Positions 21,644 to 33,927 of a stretch of 64,000 nt of DNA are shown here, piece by piece (within the stretch, counting starts at the first letter, position 1; each line of letters begins with the position of its first letter). Location: positions 441,501 through 505,500 of the forward strand of contig JBANDB010000019.1 in the NCBI GenBank assembly GCA_037576215.1, read 5' to 3'. Origin of the DNA: Armillaria gallica. Lineage: Eukaryota > Basidiomycota > Agaricomycetes > Agaricales > Physalacriaceae. Below the pieces are notes generated by a model. That model did no database searches. It worked only from the letters and a program-made list of their open reading frames with translations, and was not told where the DNA came from. A program made the translations under genes and the position numbers.

Positions 21644-22011
21644 GTTAATGAGAAATTAGCAGCAGAATATCTACAGAAATTTTAGTTTTGTATCGTTTTT
21701 CATGTTGGATATGTACCGTACTACTTCAATTAACTCTAATGTGATCCAAGTCAGAGGTATTCAAGTGTCTCATGGGTTGCTCACAAGCATAGATTTAGTA
21801 TAAGGTCTACAGCACAGGGATATATCTACAAAGTGATCAGAACAACTACTTAGTACTGAATGCACTTTTACGTGGCGTCGAAAGTGGTTCATTCCCCTTA
21901 CATTGGAATTCAAGCCTTTTCCAAGCTCTTAGATGCATTTTGGTGGCTCTGGGAACTGTGGGTTTACGTCTTCATCTCAATTTGGCGCTGCCCATGACCA
22001 TGAGTTCCAAG
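21644..22011. other. Intergenic stretch without a supported feature
   Basis: No ORF, repeat or RNA-like structure could be supported here. Confidence 0.4.
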
Positions 22012-22284
22012 TCCTGTGTACTGTTCGATTTCGACCGTTAATTCATGTAACGCATAATGGGACCTTGTGAAGTGAAGCTCCTGGTAATTCATAACGCGTA
22101 ACAGGCCCTTCTGAGAGATAGTATCGGCCCAATTTGGGAACTTTTGGCGGCCGGCTGGTGCTGGACACTCTATATATGGTAATTTCTCATCATATTTCGG
22201 TAAATGAAGCTATGGTAATTTGCCCATAAAGCATAATGTGTAACACCCCATGAAGCTACGGTCGAAATCGAACAGTATACAGGA
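22012..22284. mobile_element. 273-bp MITE-like element with about 27-bp terminal inverted repeats
   Basis: The left end TCCTGTGTACTGTTCGATTT continues into CGACCGT and mirrors the right end ACGGTCGAAATCGAACAGTA followed by TACAGGA with one mismatch. Weaker inverted similarity (TTCATG, ACGCATAATGGG) continues inward. The terminal TA inside both ends would allow a Tc1/mariner-type TA target, but because the inverted match extends beyond it the true boundary is uncertain. It is non-coding. Confidence 0.6.
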
Positions 22285-22822
22285 TTCGGTCTTTGCAACC
22301 TGAGCTCTAAATGTGGCTGTGTATGTTGGTGATTCCCTGAGGATTCCCCTTTGGGATCTTAGACGCTTTTTTATTTGCTTACAAATCAATTCTGTTGACA
22401 ATTTCCGGTCCAGCCAAAGAGCATTGATAACTCACCTTCACTGACTTCCATTGCTTCCTAATCGCTGGGAAAGTCATCTCTTTTATTTCTTCTGCTGTGA
22501 CACTTATTCTAGATGTTCTTTGATCAATACTGTAGCCCTAAGAGCCCAGATTGGCGTCCATAGCTCCCAAAACCCTCGAATGAGGCAGCTGAGAGGAGCG
22601 ACTCCCAAACGACGCACATGCACCCACTGTGCTGGACACTATTCAGAGTGATCCCCATCACCATCGACACCCAACACACTCAGTAGCGCATGCCAACCCA
22701 TCCCTCATCACCATGTATGGAAATCCACTCTAATCACCACAAACTACGAGTTCAAAACGCAAAACCATGCTAAGGACATACCAACATTAACAATCGGACA
22801 ATATCTTCCAACGTTAGGCTGC

Positions 22823-23061
22823 ATGCATGCCCAGAAACCCTACCAGAGCTCGACCGACGACGACAAAGTAACGGCGCCGATCTCATCCAGGTAAGTTTAC
22901 GGTAAATTACGGTCATTTTTTCGCTCACCTTTGGTCCTAGGTTACTGTCGATATCTTCCAACACCACCACACTTTCTTCTTGTCTCCTCTCCATGACCGT
23001 GACCATCATTTTGACCATCTACCATCGTGCGCACTCTTGTTTTGGCATTCCAATTCACTGA
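22823..23061 (+). CDS. Candidate small spliced ORF, 62 aa, unknown
   Basis: The ATG at 22823 is followed by a 50-bp intron at 22891-22940 with GTAAGT donor and CTAG acceptor. Joining gives an open frame to TGA 23059-23061. The first half is acidic and Ser-rich; the second half has a hydrophobic stretch (SMTVTIILTIYH) that could span a membrane. The intron is convincing; the protein is not recognised. It may instead be a 5' exon pair of a larger decayed gene. Confidence 0.25.
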
Positions 23062-23095
23062 TCTTTTTATTCTGTCCCGAGAATTGTTTCCCGTT

Positions 23096-23500
23096 GCTTT
23101 GGTTGTCGTTGCGACTGCAAGTATCGCTCCTGCCGCCGCTGCACTGTTTCTAATGGTGCGCTGAGACGGAGTGGTTTCTGTTTGCTCGCGTCCCTGTGAT
23201 AGTGGCGAGATCCACTCCTGCCGCCGCATTGTTTTCTATTGGTGTGTTGCGACGGTGTGATTTCTTGTCGGATACGTTTCGTTTGTTGTTCCCGCCCCGC
23301 CTGCTCGCCGTTTCTTGTATTCATAGGCTTGTCACTCGACCTTTGCTGCTGCGCGCTTGCCATTTACGTGTGGGGGCGACGGGAAGGAAGAACAAGCACC
23401 AAACAAGCGCCAGCGTCGAAGCCCACTATTTACAAGAAATGGCAAGCGCGCAGCAACATTGCTCAGGCTATGAAAACCACGAAACGCACGCATGATAGGC
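23096..23500. repeat. Short imperfect tandem repeat and a 20-bp hairpin
   Basis: A TCCTGCCGCCG-containing unit of roughly 90 bp is repeated at about 23127 and 23216 with divergence. Downstream, TGCTGCGCGCTTGCCATTT near 23345-23363 is inverted at about 23437-23456 around a loop of about 75 bp. ORFs here on both strands are by-products of the low-complexity sequence. Confidence 0.45.
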
Positions 23501-24794
23501 TGACGATGATGGCGACCGCTTCCGCTTATTTTCTTTCCGAATTTTTTTAAATCAATTTAAATATTCTGAAATTACCTATCTGTTGTTCACCTACCGGCTC
23601 ACCAAAACTACTTGAGGACTCGGACTTGCCACGCTTGCGATGGCCCCCCGTTTTATATGATAAGACCCTTTCAAGAGGCTGACCTACACCCTGTTGCCTT
23701 TTGGGTACTACTCCTACATGTTGCCCTAGTCACGGTAGATTGTTATACCGTATGTCGTTCTAAAGGCCGCCTCTGCTATTGACTTCGGAATCCACGGGCC
23801 AGGGTTAACCGAAACTTATGTGAAAGAAGTTCTTGGTTTCCCCTGGTTTCACACAGCTAACATGTCCAACATCAGATGAAGATGCTCTACCATCATTGTT
23901 TCCTGAATCTGCTCCTATTCAATTGACGTCCCCCTCTAATCGAAAATTAATCAGGTTTTCATTATTTGAATGATGGGCTGCTTCTCTGCTTCGGAGTTTC
24001 TTCAGCATTGGCCAATGCTCAGTCCGGAACCGAGGACTCCATTTCGATTAGCCCGCACCGATGAGCACATCATCCAGGATACGAAATCAAACAGGGGTAC
24101 CGCTATGTACGATTACTTACACGGTTCGAAGTCGTCCAGCGATTCAATGCAAATCGTGATTTTAGATCGTCATGACTCCTTGGTCACCGGACTTGAATGC
24201 CCTTAACTTTAGCTTCTGTCATACCATACTTTCCACCCAACCATGTACCAATTTACAGTCAGCGACCGAAAGCGACTTCACGAAGGAAATACACCAACAT
24301 TACCGCAGACAAACTATTGCCAGCTCTGTCCTGCAAAGTTCACCAGGGTGACCCATCTACAGCGGCATATTCGTTCTCGTAGGATTCCGTTGTGACATGG
24401 AGTCGGTAGATACCTGCGGCTGTCAGGACCTGGAAACCGCGAGGGTAGGAATGGATTTCAGGAATATAAAGGGCTATTTATTTTCGAACTCTTAAATTTT
24501 GTGAGCGACCCGTAAGTCGAGGTTCTTGAATTACATAATTATACCCAACAGTCCCTCGAAGTCCCCTCTTGCAGGGTCACAATAAAATAGCTGCCTTAGG
24601 ACTTACCCAAGACGGTTTATTTACAATACGAGGACGACGCCATCAATCCATCTGTCCTCCCGAAGCTTTGATTCAAGCTGAAAAACTGAGACAACACCTC
24701 ACCTCACCTCGAAATCCTCATAGCACAAGATGCTGGAAAAATCACGTACCTAGCTTTTAGATCTACACAATGTAAGCTAAATGACTCGCAGATG
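23501..24794. other. CpG-rich stretch without a supported gene
   Basis: No long ORF. It may hold further downstream exons of the minus-strand spliced locus at 24795-25695, because GT/AG-like signals continue, but I could not build an open frame through it. Confidence 0.35.
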
Positions 24795-25695
24795 CTGTGA
24801 AACCAATGCATCAGCAAAAAGAAAGCACAAGGACTTACCGAAAAGTGGATCCGAGGGTTCGGACTGAGAAATCGCACTGATTCCTTCGAATCCAAGCCCC
24901 AAAAACATAGATACTTTGACGAGGTGGTTCTGACCTTCGGACAACTTTGGCTCCGCAAGGATCGGAGGTCATAAAATGCAACACCGATTTCGGAACCTAA
25001 ACGACCAAAATTAGCCATGAAATCAGTGAAGTAATCGTAAATGAGTACTTACGAGGCGACAGTCGGATTTCCAAGAGTCCAAATCGAGTCCCGAAGATAT
25101 TAAAATCGAATGTTCGCCTTCGCAGGATTCAACTCGTGATATTTGAAGCCTAAAGCCGAACATAAATCAGTCAAATAAGGCGCCGTAAAGTCTTAAATGA
25201 ATGACTTACCATCGGGCACTGGTACATTGGCTCCGCAAGGCTTCTCTTCTGACTTTCTGAGAGAGATACCATAGGTAAAAATGTGTAGAAATGGTTGCTA
25301 CCGCAACCTTACCTCATTTCCGCGGCATTGATCAAAGCATGTGTCTCAAGGACGACTTTAAGGTCGCGACTTGTTTGGCAGACCGAATATTGCTGTCTGG
25401 GGGTATATGAGTCAATGAAACAAAGCATTAAGCGGAATAATACTTACTCTTGTTCGCCGGACGGCGATCTGTCGTCTCGGCGCAATTTTACCGTCTGAGC
25501 GAAGTCCGTACTCATCCTGGGGTGTTATACTTCGTGTGGAATATGATGAGCAAGCATTTCAGCAAGAGAGACAAAATATCTTACCTGTAGACATGAAGCG
25601 TAATTGGACTTTGTTCCTGAAATCAAGTTGAGGTCGAAACACATCCACTTTATTGTATCAATCACTGTTGGAAATTTAAAGCAAAGGGTACACAC
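24795..25695 (-). other. Intron-dense transcribed-looking locus (eight consecutive small introns)
   Basis: Read on the minus strand, consecutive introns are at 25617-25695, 25517-25584, 25397-25447, 25257-25312, 25150-25209, 24997-25052 and 24795-24838, with one likely further upstream. Donors are GTAAGT/GTAAGA/GTAAGG (one GTGTGT), acceptors CAG or TAG, lengths 44-79 bp. The exons between them are only 32-158 nt. Regular size and consensus of this kind is hard to get by chance, so I infer a spliced transcript. Whether it codes is a separate question (see the CDS entry). Confidence 0.55.
25100..25515 (-). CDS. Candidate spliced ORF, 82 aa, unknown
   Basis: Starting at the ATG 25515-25513 and joining exons 25448-25516, 25313-25396, 25210-25256 and 25053-25149 gives one open frame ending at TAA 25102-25100. 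The product is hydrophilic and carries a KPCGANVPVPDG segment near its C-terminal third. The frame is also open upstream through exon 25585-25616. After the stop, a different frame of the same exon stays open through the 158-nt exon 24839-24996. That suggests either a frameshift in the TTTT run of exon 25053-25149 or a non-coding transcript. The words CCTTGCGGAGCCAA occur in two exons. No family recognised. Confidence 0.35.
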
Positions 25696-25699
25696 CTTC

Positions 25700-28436
25700 G
25701 AAGGATATATTGCTAGTCTTCCGCGAGATCAGCGATCTAATAATTGCTAAGATGAAAGCTGATCTTCAAAGTCAAACCCACTTAATAGAAGGGCCAGCCT
25801 CGAAGGTGTGACCGATCGCCACGCTCTCGGCACACCTGTTACGCGGTGATTACTAGTACGCCATGAGTTGTAACCTCCCTATGTCTAGGGAACATTCAGT
25901 AACTGAGGACAGCAAGAATTGAGTAGAGATGCGCATCAAATCAAAGTTACAAGGATTTTCCCGTTTCAATGACATGTAGTAGTCCTGTATACCCCGTCCG
26001 TTGTACGAGGTAGATCCAGAGATTCGCACACAGTGGCCATCGAGGCTCTAAGACTGTTGAAGACCAGCCATGGGGCAACGAAACTGAGAACGGCTTACCT
26101 GTTCGTTCTGGGGCCTGTAAGACACCAATGCATACTACCGGCTTCTCCAAACATTTGAGGAACAAAATCTTGATGCGTTGAGCTCGTGACACCTTGTGTC
26201 AGGTTATGCACGTCAACACGTTCGCTTGCGGCCACCGGATTCTTCTAAACCCTAAAGTTCTGCTAAACCTGTGCGTGCCAAAATTCATTCAAAGTAAAAT
26301 AAAGCTTCTGCTTCGGAACAAGTGCCGCGTGCTTGAGCCAGAAGAATTCCGGCCATTTTTCTGCAGAAATCAATTGATGGCAAAGAGATGTCAAGCGCAA
26401 ACAACGCGTGTCGAGCACACCAAACGCAAACAAGTCAACGAAACTTCCGCAGTTTATTCCTTGCTGTCAACCATCATCATCACCGATACAAAGTCCCTCC
26501 GAGTCCATTTTCAGCCGGATTCCGAATACTCGTCAAGCAGGTATCGTTCCACCTCAGCTTTGGTGTTCTGCCGACTTTCCTGCTCCTCAGATATGTTATG
26601 AGTGAAGCGGCAGATGACCTGAAAATTAAACGTGAGTGAACAGTGTCTTCTTTCTCAAAAACGAAGTTACTGTTATGATATTCTCTCCAGTATCCCTACG
26701 GTCTTCATCCTTCCCGTCTCGCTTACAATAAAATGCTTCCCTTCTTGCTTACGACGTTAATGACTACATGCCGATCAATACTTTCTATTTTCATCTACAA
26801 TAATCCGCAGTCGAGCGACTCACTATGAGTCGCGCCGTATTTACTAGAAGACTGAAGAAACATCTTCCGCAGTACCTAGCTAGTATATAGACACGGCCCT
26901 ATCAATGTACTACCCTACCTTACAGTTTACTTTGCCTTACGCATCACCACATTCGCGTGAACTTAGGCATTTGCTGAACCCGCATGGTTAATCAGCTCAA
27001 TCATGTTGGGAATAGATGTCGGCAGGCACAAACGACGTGACGGATATGGCTCGAACGAACGTATATTCGTGACAGATACGTAGGTGGTGGTGGTACGAAG
27101 CCAAGAAGCGGTAGTGATTGATACAAAAATCAAAATAATGTAAAACAAAAGACGGCGTAGCCGTCCGCCCAGTGGCTGTGAAACCACAATCCTCAACAAA
27201 TCAACACTTAGACTTTCCTTCCGAGGTAAAGTCGATGTAAAGGATCTGCCACACGATAGGTCTTCAACCCAGAAATGAGTACGAGTCGGGCGTATATTGC
27301 CAGAGAGAGCTAAGTCAAAGACACAAAAGCATGGTAGAAGTAAAAGGTTCAGGTAGGAAAAGTCCGAAAACGGCGCATACGACGCTTTGCCGCAAGGGAT
27401 ATGTAAGCAAAAGAAAGTAAAGCTACCGGTCCGAAGGAAATCCGTATCCCTTACAGTTGAACCAGCTTCATTAAGACTACCTATGCCGTAAACAAGTTTC
27501 TTACTTTCTTACTCGTAGACTAGTCTCATCTCTAACAGTTACAGTGATTTCGGATTCAGTTTTCTCATTGGCTCGAGTTAGTTGCGAGTTGGTTGTCCCC
27601 AGTTCTGAAGACTGATCTCACTGACGCGGCCGATTTGTAGTTCCCCGGGAATCTCTCTCAATCTCAATAATGGTGCTATAAGAAACTAATTCATATTCCT
27701 AGACCATTCTGACGCCTTGTCAGGTTCCACACCAAATCTGTAGGTCTTAGTGAGCGGTCGTTGCATAGCATTGAGTGGGCGCACTCACCCCGTACTAGAC
27801 GTCGCCCGCATTGAAGGCCTTGGTAACGACCACCTCGATATCTGGCACAGTAACACCGATTTAACATCCGGCGGAGGCGTGAGTGGCTATGTTCCTAATT
27901 TCGATACGTTTTTGAAATGCCTGGATCTAGGGATATCCGTTAGAGATGGGGCGTATACTGTGGTTCCGACTGCCTTGGATAGCCGAAGCTTAGACGCCGC
28001 CTCCGGCGGCATCCTATGTAGTGAGGTCATTCATTATTTTGCATTACAACGCCACAGTCTGACACACCGTGTCAATCACTGCACCTGTAGCCGTGCTTTC
28101 CTTCCTTCCTCTCAACGACCAACCGCATTCTGCTTAGGGTCCCCGTCCGCGATTTCGGCCTTCTATCCAAAATACAGGTCGGTTTTTATTCCCTTGGCAA
28201 TTGCGCTGTACTCACATATATTACTTTGATTCCGTAGAATCTCCATTCTTGATCAGGGTGGAACACGGACGAGCGCACGCTTGTAAGTGGTATTTGGGCT
28301 GACCGTTGATCCCCGTCACTGACTATGAAATATTACTGACCAGAGAAACCAGACACGCGCCGCCGAAACCCGCAGTTTCACTGTAATTCTAATCCCAGGA
28401 GTGATTTCTTTCGCATTTCAAATCAGGAACACTCAC
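25700..28436. other. CpG-rich stretch without a supported gene
   Basis: Short ORFs only. A GTAAGC...CAG pair on the minus strand at about 26052-26099 looks like another intron (splitting the minus ORF 25947-26192), which hints that the transcript at 24.8-25.7 kb may start upstream of 26.1 kb. The plus ORF at 27750-28229 has no recognisable feature. Confidence 0.35.
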
Positions 28437-28580
28437 CTCAATTTGGCGTCTCCTGCACGGCTTTTAACAGGGAATTGTTTTGAATAACAATGCCTCGCTT
28501 TTCGTTGAGAAATATTCTGGGAAACCGACGATTTTGGTCCGATATTGATTCAATAAGCATGTCTTCCAGGATGACTTTAC
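28437..28580 (-). other. Candidate coding exon of a decayed minus-strand gene
   Basis: The segment is bounded by an upstream intron at 28581-28665 (GTAAGT donor, TTGCAG acceptor) and a downstream GTGAGT donor. One frame is open for nearly the whole 144 nt, giving a protein-like stretch with VILEDMLIESISDQNRRF near its start, and meets TGA only at the last codon. Unknown family. It is isolated from other exons I could join. Confidence 0.3.
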
Positions 28581-28665
28581 CTGCAACGAGATACAGCGAC
28601 CAAAAATGGGTATCAGTGAATAAAATTTCCCTCGCGTTATAGCCTAAATTGGTCCTCAGACTTAC

Positions 28666-30686
28666 AGCCTACCGGGTCATAGATTAAATAGCTTGGGAAT
28701 CTCGGATACGAGATATAACGAGGTCATGCATCGGAGATGGGGCCGTGTCGTTAAGGGTACGTCTAGCTCTTGCATGAAAAACTCCAGAAGCTCAATTTTG
28801 CGTTATTTAGGCGTTTGTATCAAGATTCGGAGCCGTACTGGTCGTAGAGTGCAGAGAATGTGTAGTTGGCGGACCACGTTTAGCGATATTTAGGTTTGGG
28901 CTCGAATTAAAGCGGTTTGAACACCACCCGCAGTATAGATTTAGACTAGAGCGTGAAAACATCACTTGTACATCGTAAATATATGAATAGAATTCAATTT
29001 TCTGCAACAAGAAAGCGGAAGAATAAGAATGAACTCGTTTGACTGATACACCAAGGAAACGGAACTCACTTCGAGATCCATAACGAATTCCAAGTCGAAT
29101 TCCGAGTTACATCGTTAACCCCGCACCAAAATCCGTACATCGATGTTATGTCTGGATGAATAATAGCTACAGATTAACATATGTGCTAGACATCAATGAT
29201 ACTCGCTGTTGAAACAGATTTTGATGTCAGAACCACAGTCTCGAACATCGAGGAGAAAGCTCATGCAGCATGGAGAAGAACAGCCGAGTAGCATACACCC
29301 GAAGTTCAGTTCATCGTGTCAATGATGTCTCGGCAGAGATGTTGTTGCTAGAGACGGCTACTGTTCAGAAGTCACGAATCCCTTGACTGTCGTTGGCGAG
29401 GGGGGAAATACAAAGATAAAATGACAAGTTTGACTCGCCCGAATGTGCGTAACGTCTGTACATGATTGAAATGGACCCCATAAACGCCCGTCCTGCAGAA
29501 TTTTGGAAGATTCCTGAGTTTTCTTGAGTATTCAGAGCGCAGCACGAGAAAGAGAATAGAGCAGCGTTGAGAAGTGAAGGGGTCGAGATGAGGGTAGAAG
29601 TGAAAGAGGAAAGTAACTTGACACGTGTCCGGCTGTCCGATCCGGTCTGGATTCGACGAGTCTTTTCCTCCCACCACCACTGCCATGTCCTCATACGCCA
29701 GTATCACATTTGACTCCTATATAGCTTTGTTCTTCCGTGTTTCAAACAGAACGGATTTCTGTTATGTATGTGATTCCATTTCATTCCATCATCCCCCGCT
29801 AAATCCACCTGACAGGCGTAGGCTGCCATTCGAGTCTTGACAAGTCCTCCAAAACTCGTTTCCTCGTACTCACGTACATTTACAGCAATCTTCCGCCGTT
29901 CAAAAACTCATCAGTCTTTTTTTTTCTGACAAGATTCTCCGTTAATTCAATTCGGCGGCGTGCCATAGTCGCAATACACACCGTTCGACGTCCCGCCTCT
30001 CGAAGTGTCTTTAAGACAAGTATGACATCATCGTAGGATCCTGATTTACGTCTCTTTATGGTGATGCCACCTCGTGTCTTGACGTGCATCCATGTTGGTT
30101 TGGGAGGTGAGTCAAATTGTCGTCTTTGCGGTCATCATTGAGTTGGAAAGCTAACCAGTGGATCATTATAGGTCGAAACTAGCTGTATTTCAAGATAAAT
30201 GCTTTGCTGTTGGAGTCTAAAGGTACCAACATTCATTTACAGCACCGTGATTCTCGGCACTACATTGGCAAAAGACGGAATAAGGACGACGCCACAGAAA
30301 CCGTCGCATCATTTCAAACTGTCATTGCGGTCTCTATATCGCGAAGTATGGGAGAATTCCAGCAAGGACGCGAACATCAGTGAGACATATATGAATTATA
30401 CTCTGTCTCAAATCTACGCTTACCGTGGTCCAAGGGATGCAAGCGAAGGACGGAACCGAAGAAATTCCGGTAACTCCGCAACTCATACCTCTCGCTTTGA
30501 GATATTTCGAATGGCTGGTCTTCAGTTCGTAAATGAGACGCACCTCGGAAATTTACCCGTCTTTGAGGTGTTGCCAAGGGCCCGGCCATCTCATAGCAAT
30601 TATAGCCGGTACGTGGTTCATCATTTTCAAATTATTAAAGCCGTGAATCCCAGGATTTGTTGTTGGCCTCAAAACTCGGTTTGGGA
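28666..30686. other. CpG-rich stretch without a supported gene
   Basis: Overlapping ORFs on both strands at 29365-29707 are mutual shadows. The plus ORF at 30199-30813 (204 codons) is the longest, but it runs into the hAT-like element at 30687, so its C-terminal third is transposon sequence. I recognise no domain in the rest. Confidence 0.35.
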
Positions 30687-31369
30687 CAAGGGGGTGCCGG
30701 GATGTCAGAAAAACACATGGGGTCGATTAAATATTTCCGTGCATCGGCGCTGGACCTACCTACCTCCACGTGACCTTTATGATGTCATTCTGCCTAATTT
30801 AGGTCTATTTTAACACTTTTTAGCTCATTTTTTGTGTAATAATACCTGTCTGTGTTGGAATTTAGGCTCTGGTGGTTCGGGAGGGCAGCGTAGTGGACTC
30901 GAAGGATGGTATATTCTGTCGTACAGTATCGGGACAGTGGGGGTTCGGAGTCAAGTAGAGATAGGTACGAAATGTCAAAGTGTAAAGTAAGCGGTAAATA
31001 GGTATAAATAGAAGGTGGCGTTAGAGCCGTGAAAACCAATTCTCAATAGTCTGAATATTTTTGAGCACAATCTGTATCCTATCGGACTCGTACTCCAGGA
31101 TTAGTTCAATAAGGTGTATAACATCATCATGATACGGTAAGCATTGATGCCAAAGAGTGTCGGTGAAGATGTCTGTAGAGCTAGCTATCATATTCTCAGA
31201 AGTAAATAGAATGCATTGTGGTATATATTGTATCATGGTTTACCCAAAATACTCTTCAAAAAGTCGTTTTTAGGCCCTGAGAAGAGAGGTCAACTTTTTT
31301 TTTTTGGGCCTGCTGGCCCAACCTACCTACCTACCCGGTGTGTCGGACCGACATTCCGGCACCCCCTTG
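30687..31369. mobile_element. hAT-type non-autonomous element (683 bp) with 8-bp target duplication
   Basis: The ends are CAAGGGGGTGCCGG and its inverse CCGGCACCCCCTTG. The flanking 8-mer GTTTGGGA is present at 30679-30686 and 31370-31377. An 8-bp duplication with CA-GGG-type ends is the hAT pattern. ACCTACC repeats lie near both ends in opposite orientation. No transposase is present. A T-run occurs at about 31294-31304. Confidence 0.85.
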
Positions 31370-31377
31370 GTTTGGGA

Positions 31378-32915
31378 CGTCGAGGGGCAGGATTTCCTTT
31401 TGTAGGTTGCTAGAGTCGACCCTGCACAGATGATGGATTCGAGCTGCGAGTGCCGCCAAATGGTTTCTCCCGCATCTCGCAGCGAAATTGACATGAAACA
31501 CATTTTAGGTTACTCTGATATTAAACTAGACTCGAACCAGTCTACGAGGCCGTGTAGTTCCTATTGAGGGGATGAAGGACGGAGTAACGACCAGGTCGAC
31601 TGGAGTTGGACTGGAGGCACTTTGCCGTGATGGAACACACGGGACTTTGAAACTCCGAATATACCTTAAGAGGTATCAATTGAACCATGCCATGACGCTG
31701 TGAGGATTTCTTCAGAATCAGTATTTCTGCGTTCCGTTAGCTCCCTATCATCACACAGCGGCTTGTTATTTTATAACTATATGCAAGGAAGGCGTCCCTC
31801 GTTGGAGATTATGTAAAACGATGTCTAATACCTATAAAATGGCCAAATTGTGTCTTTTGGCACCTTGGTGATCAGTTCCAGTGCTGTCCGGGTAAAATTT
31901 TGGCGCTTGAAATTTTTATTTGGCATAGTTACATTCAATTATACCTCCACTATGTATTTTCAAGTTATGAACCGCCTAAGAAAGGACAGGACGATACTCT
32001 GCGACCGATTAACGTGCCGCCGGCGCAGCCCAATATGGTATAGTCGGAGTTTAAAACTGCCATGTACTCGTTCACGCTAAAGTGCGTCCAGCCTACCTGG
32101 TAACTATTCAGGTGACAGGTAGGTTGGTATCGAGCCTAATATTAAACCAGTATGAATTTATTCATCCCCTTGTTCTGCGCAACCTGAATAAATGTCTCTT
32201 TTGCAGACGCGAGGACACGGCATAACATTGGCAAGTTCCTGGCAGCTTCCGAAGATTCGGAATTTCAATAGGTTACTTCCAAATTTTATATAGCGTACAA
32301 AATCCGAATGTCAACCTGTCGGATTCCCTGGAGGTGGATACAAACACCATAACACCCAAGATACGTCTCCGCTTTGATTCGAATATTGCCTTTCAAGCGA
32401 CTGGAGGAAATGAAGGGGATACGAAACTGCCAAGTCAACGATCGGTAGTTAGATCGGCTGCGAGTAGATGGAGACCGGATATTCGTTTGCGAGTAAATAA
32501 GTGGTATTCTCTTCTTAGTCTGTTTCTGATATTACATCTCCGCAGGAAAATTGCTATATAAAAGGGGAGGATGGATCGCCTTGTAATCCTATCTCCCAAT
32601 TCCTTCCCCCTCTCCCTAACCCATTCATCCTCATCCATCTACTCCGCGGGGTTTGTTTTGATGGGATCAATTTGACGCGTTCAAGTCCCGTGGCTGTTGA
32701 CAGGATTGTTGAATTTGTGACTCGTCACGCTGCTAGCATTACTGTTCACCACCACCACCACCATCGAGGTCGATGGCGAAGGTGGTTTCCCGTATTGTAA
32801 TTTTCTCCTTCGCTAATCAGCATCCTCAGCTTCGTCACGAATCACTATCTGGCACAGGTCCATATGCTGTTTCGCTTCGTATTGCTGACTCGCTGACTTG
32901 GCATCAGGAATGTCT
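31378..32915. other. No supported gene; promoter-like TATA near its end
   Basis: No recognisable ORF. GCTATATAAAAGGGGAGG at about 32553-32570, followed by a pyrimidine-rich stretch and a short CAC/ACC microsatellite (about 32745-32763), looks like a promoter and leader for the pseudogene that follows. Confidence 0.35.
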
Positions 32916-33535
32916 TCCGCCGTTGACGACGACTTGAATGTGATCAGGATGAAAGGTAGCGAATCTTCTCTAACGATGGCCACTCATTCGCTTACTCCCA
33001 GTGTTAAATCCTATTGACTGTTGTACCAGGCTCGCGTCTTCGTCAATTTTGATAGGGCTCCGAAGGATTATCACAAGGATGGACGGCATGCGTATTCTGA
33101 TGCCTCGTTGCCCGCTCGTTGATTTGATCATTAGAACCTCGATATGGCTAGGTTGCTGCCCACGGTATGTATCATTACTATTATATCCGTTAACACTGAC
33201 CGTTTGCTCTAGGTATCTAACGCGAAAGGTAGCATCAAGACGTTGAGAGCAGGACCATTTGGGCAAGGGCTGATAGAAGGGGGGTTACTCGATGACAAGT
33301 CTCCAGGTATGTGGTTGTAGTTTGATTTGTCCTCAATCATCCTCACGAGCTATTGAACAGTGCGCTCGTAACAAGTGAATCAGTTATCAAGTGAGTGCCA
33401 TGGCACACGGACCATTCATTGACTAACTTCTGTATGTGGCAGGAAACTGCAGTACACGAATAAGACCGAGACGACCCCAGAACAAGCCAGTACCTGGACT
33501 GATGACGGGGAGGTGGTGGTGGTGGCTGTGTGACA
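32916..33535 (+). pseudogene. Intron-containing decayed gene, unknown family
   Basis: Introns with good signals occur at about 32954-33000 (CTAAC branch), 33166-33213, 33306-33359 and 33391-33443. Between them one frame reads protein-like: ARVFVNFDRAPKDYHKDGRH, then SDASL, two stops (TGA near 33119, TAG near 33131), then NLDMARLLP, and after the intron SNAKGSIKTLRAGPFGQGLI. The two stops could derive from CGA and CAG by C-to-T change. The 3' exon contains a poly-Val run from a GGT microsatellite. I do not recognise the product. Confidence 0.4.
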
Positions 33536-33927
33536 GGAAGAATCGAGGCGGCCATGTCGACGGAGGGTAGAAGGGAAGTCTTCGTTAACGTCGAGTCAGG
33601 GGTGGGTGCGGCAGCTCAATTAGCAGCGCGGCCAAATTAATGAGAAGCCAGTCTATTTCCATACATGTGTCATTCTCCTGAGAAGAGCTTAGGTGTTTCC
33701 ACGCCTGTATGAGAACTGATGAATTGATGAAGCCTCCGCAGTCCGGGCCGTCGAACTCAATACGCTTTCAAATTTCAGGAAGGTTCTGCCCTGTTTACGA
33801 ACAGCTATACATCATCGATCCCTAGACTGCGCTTCAGTATCGCATGCATCGCAATGGCAGCCTACAACAAGATACTATATATGTGTGGCAATTTCTCTTT
33901 GAGCGAGAAAATCCTTATGCATAGATA

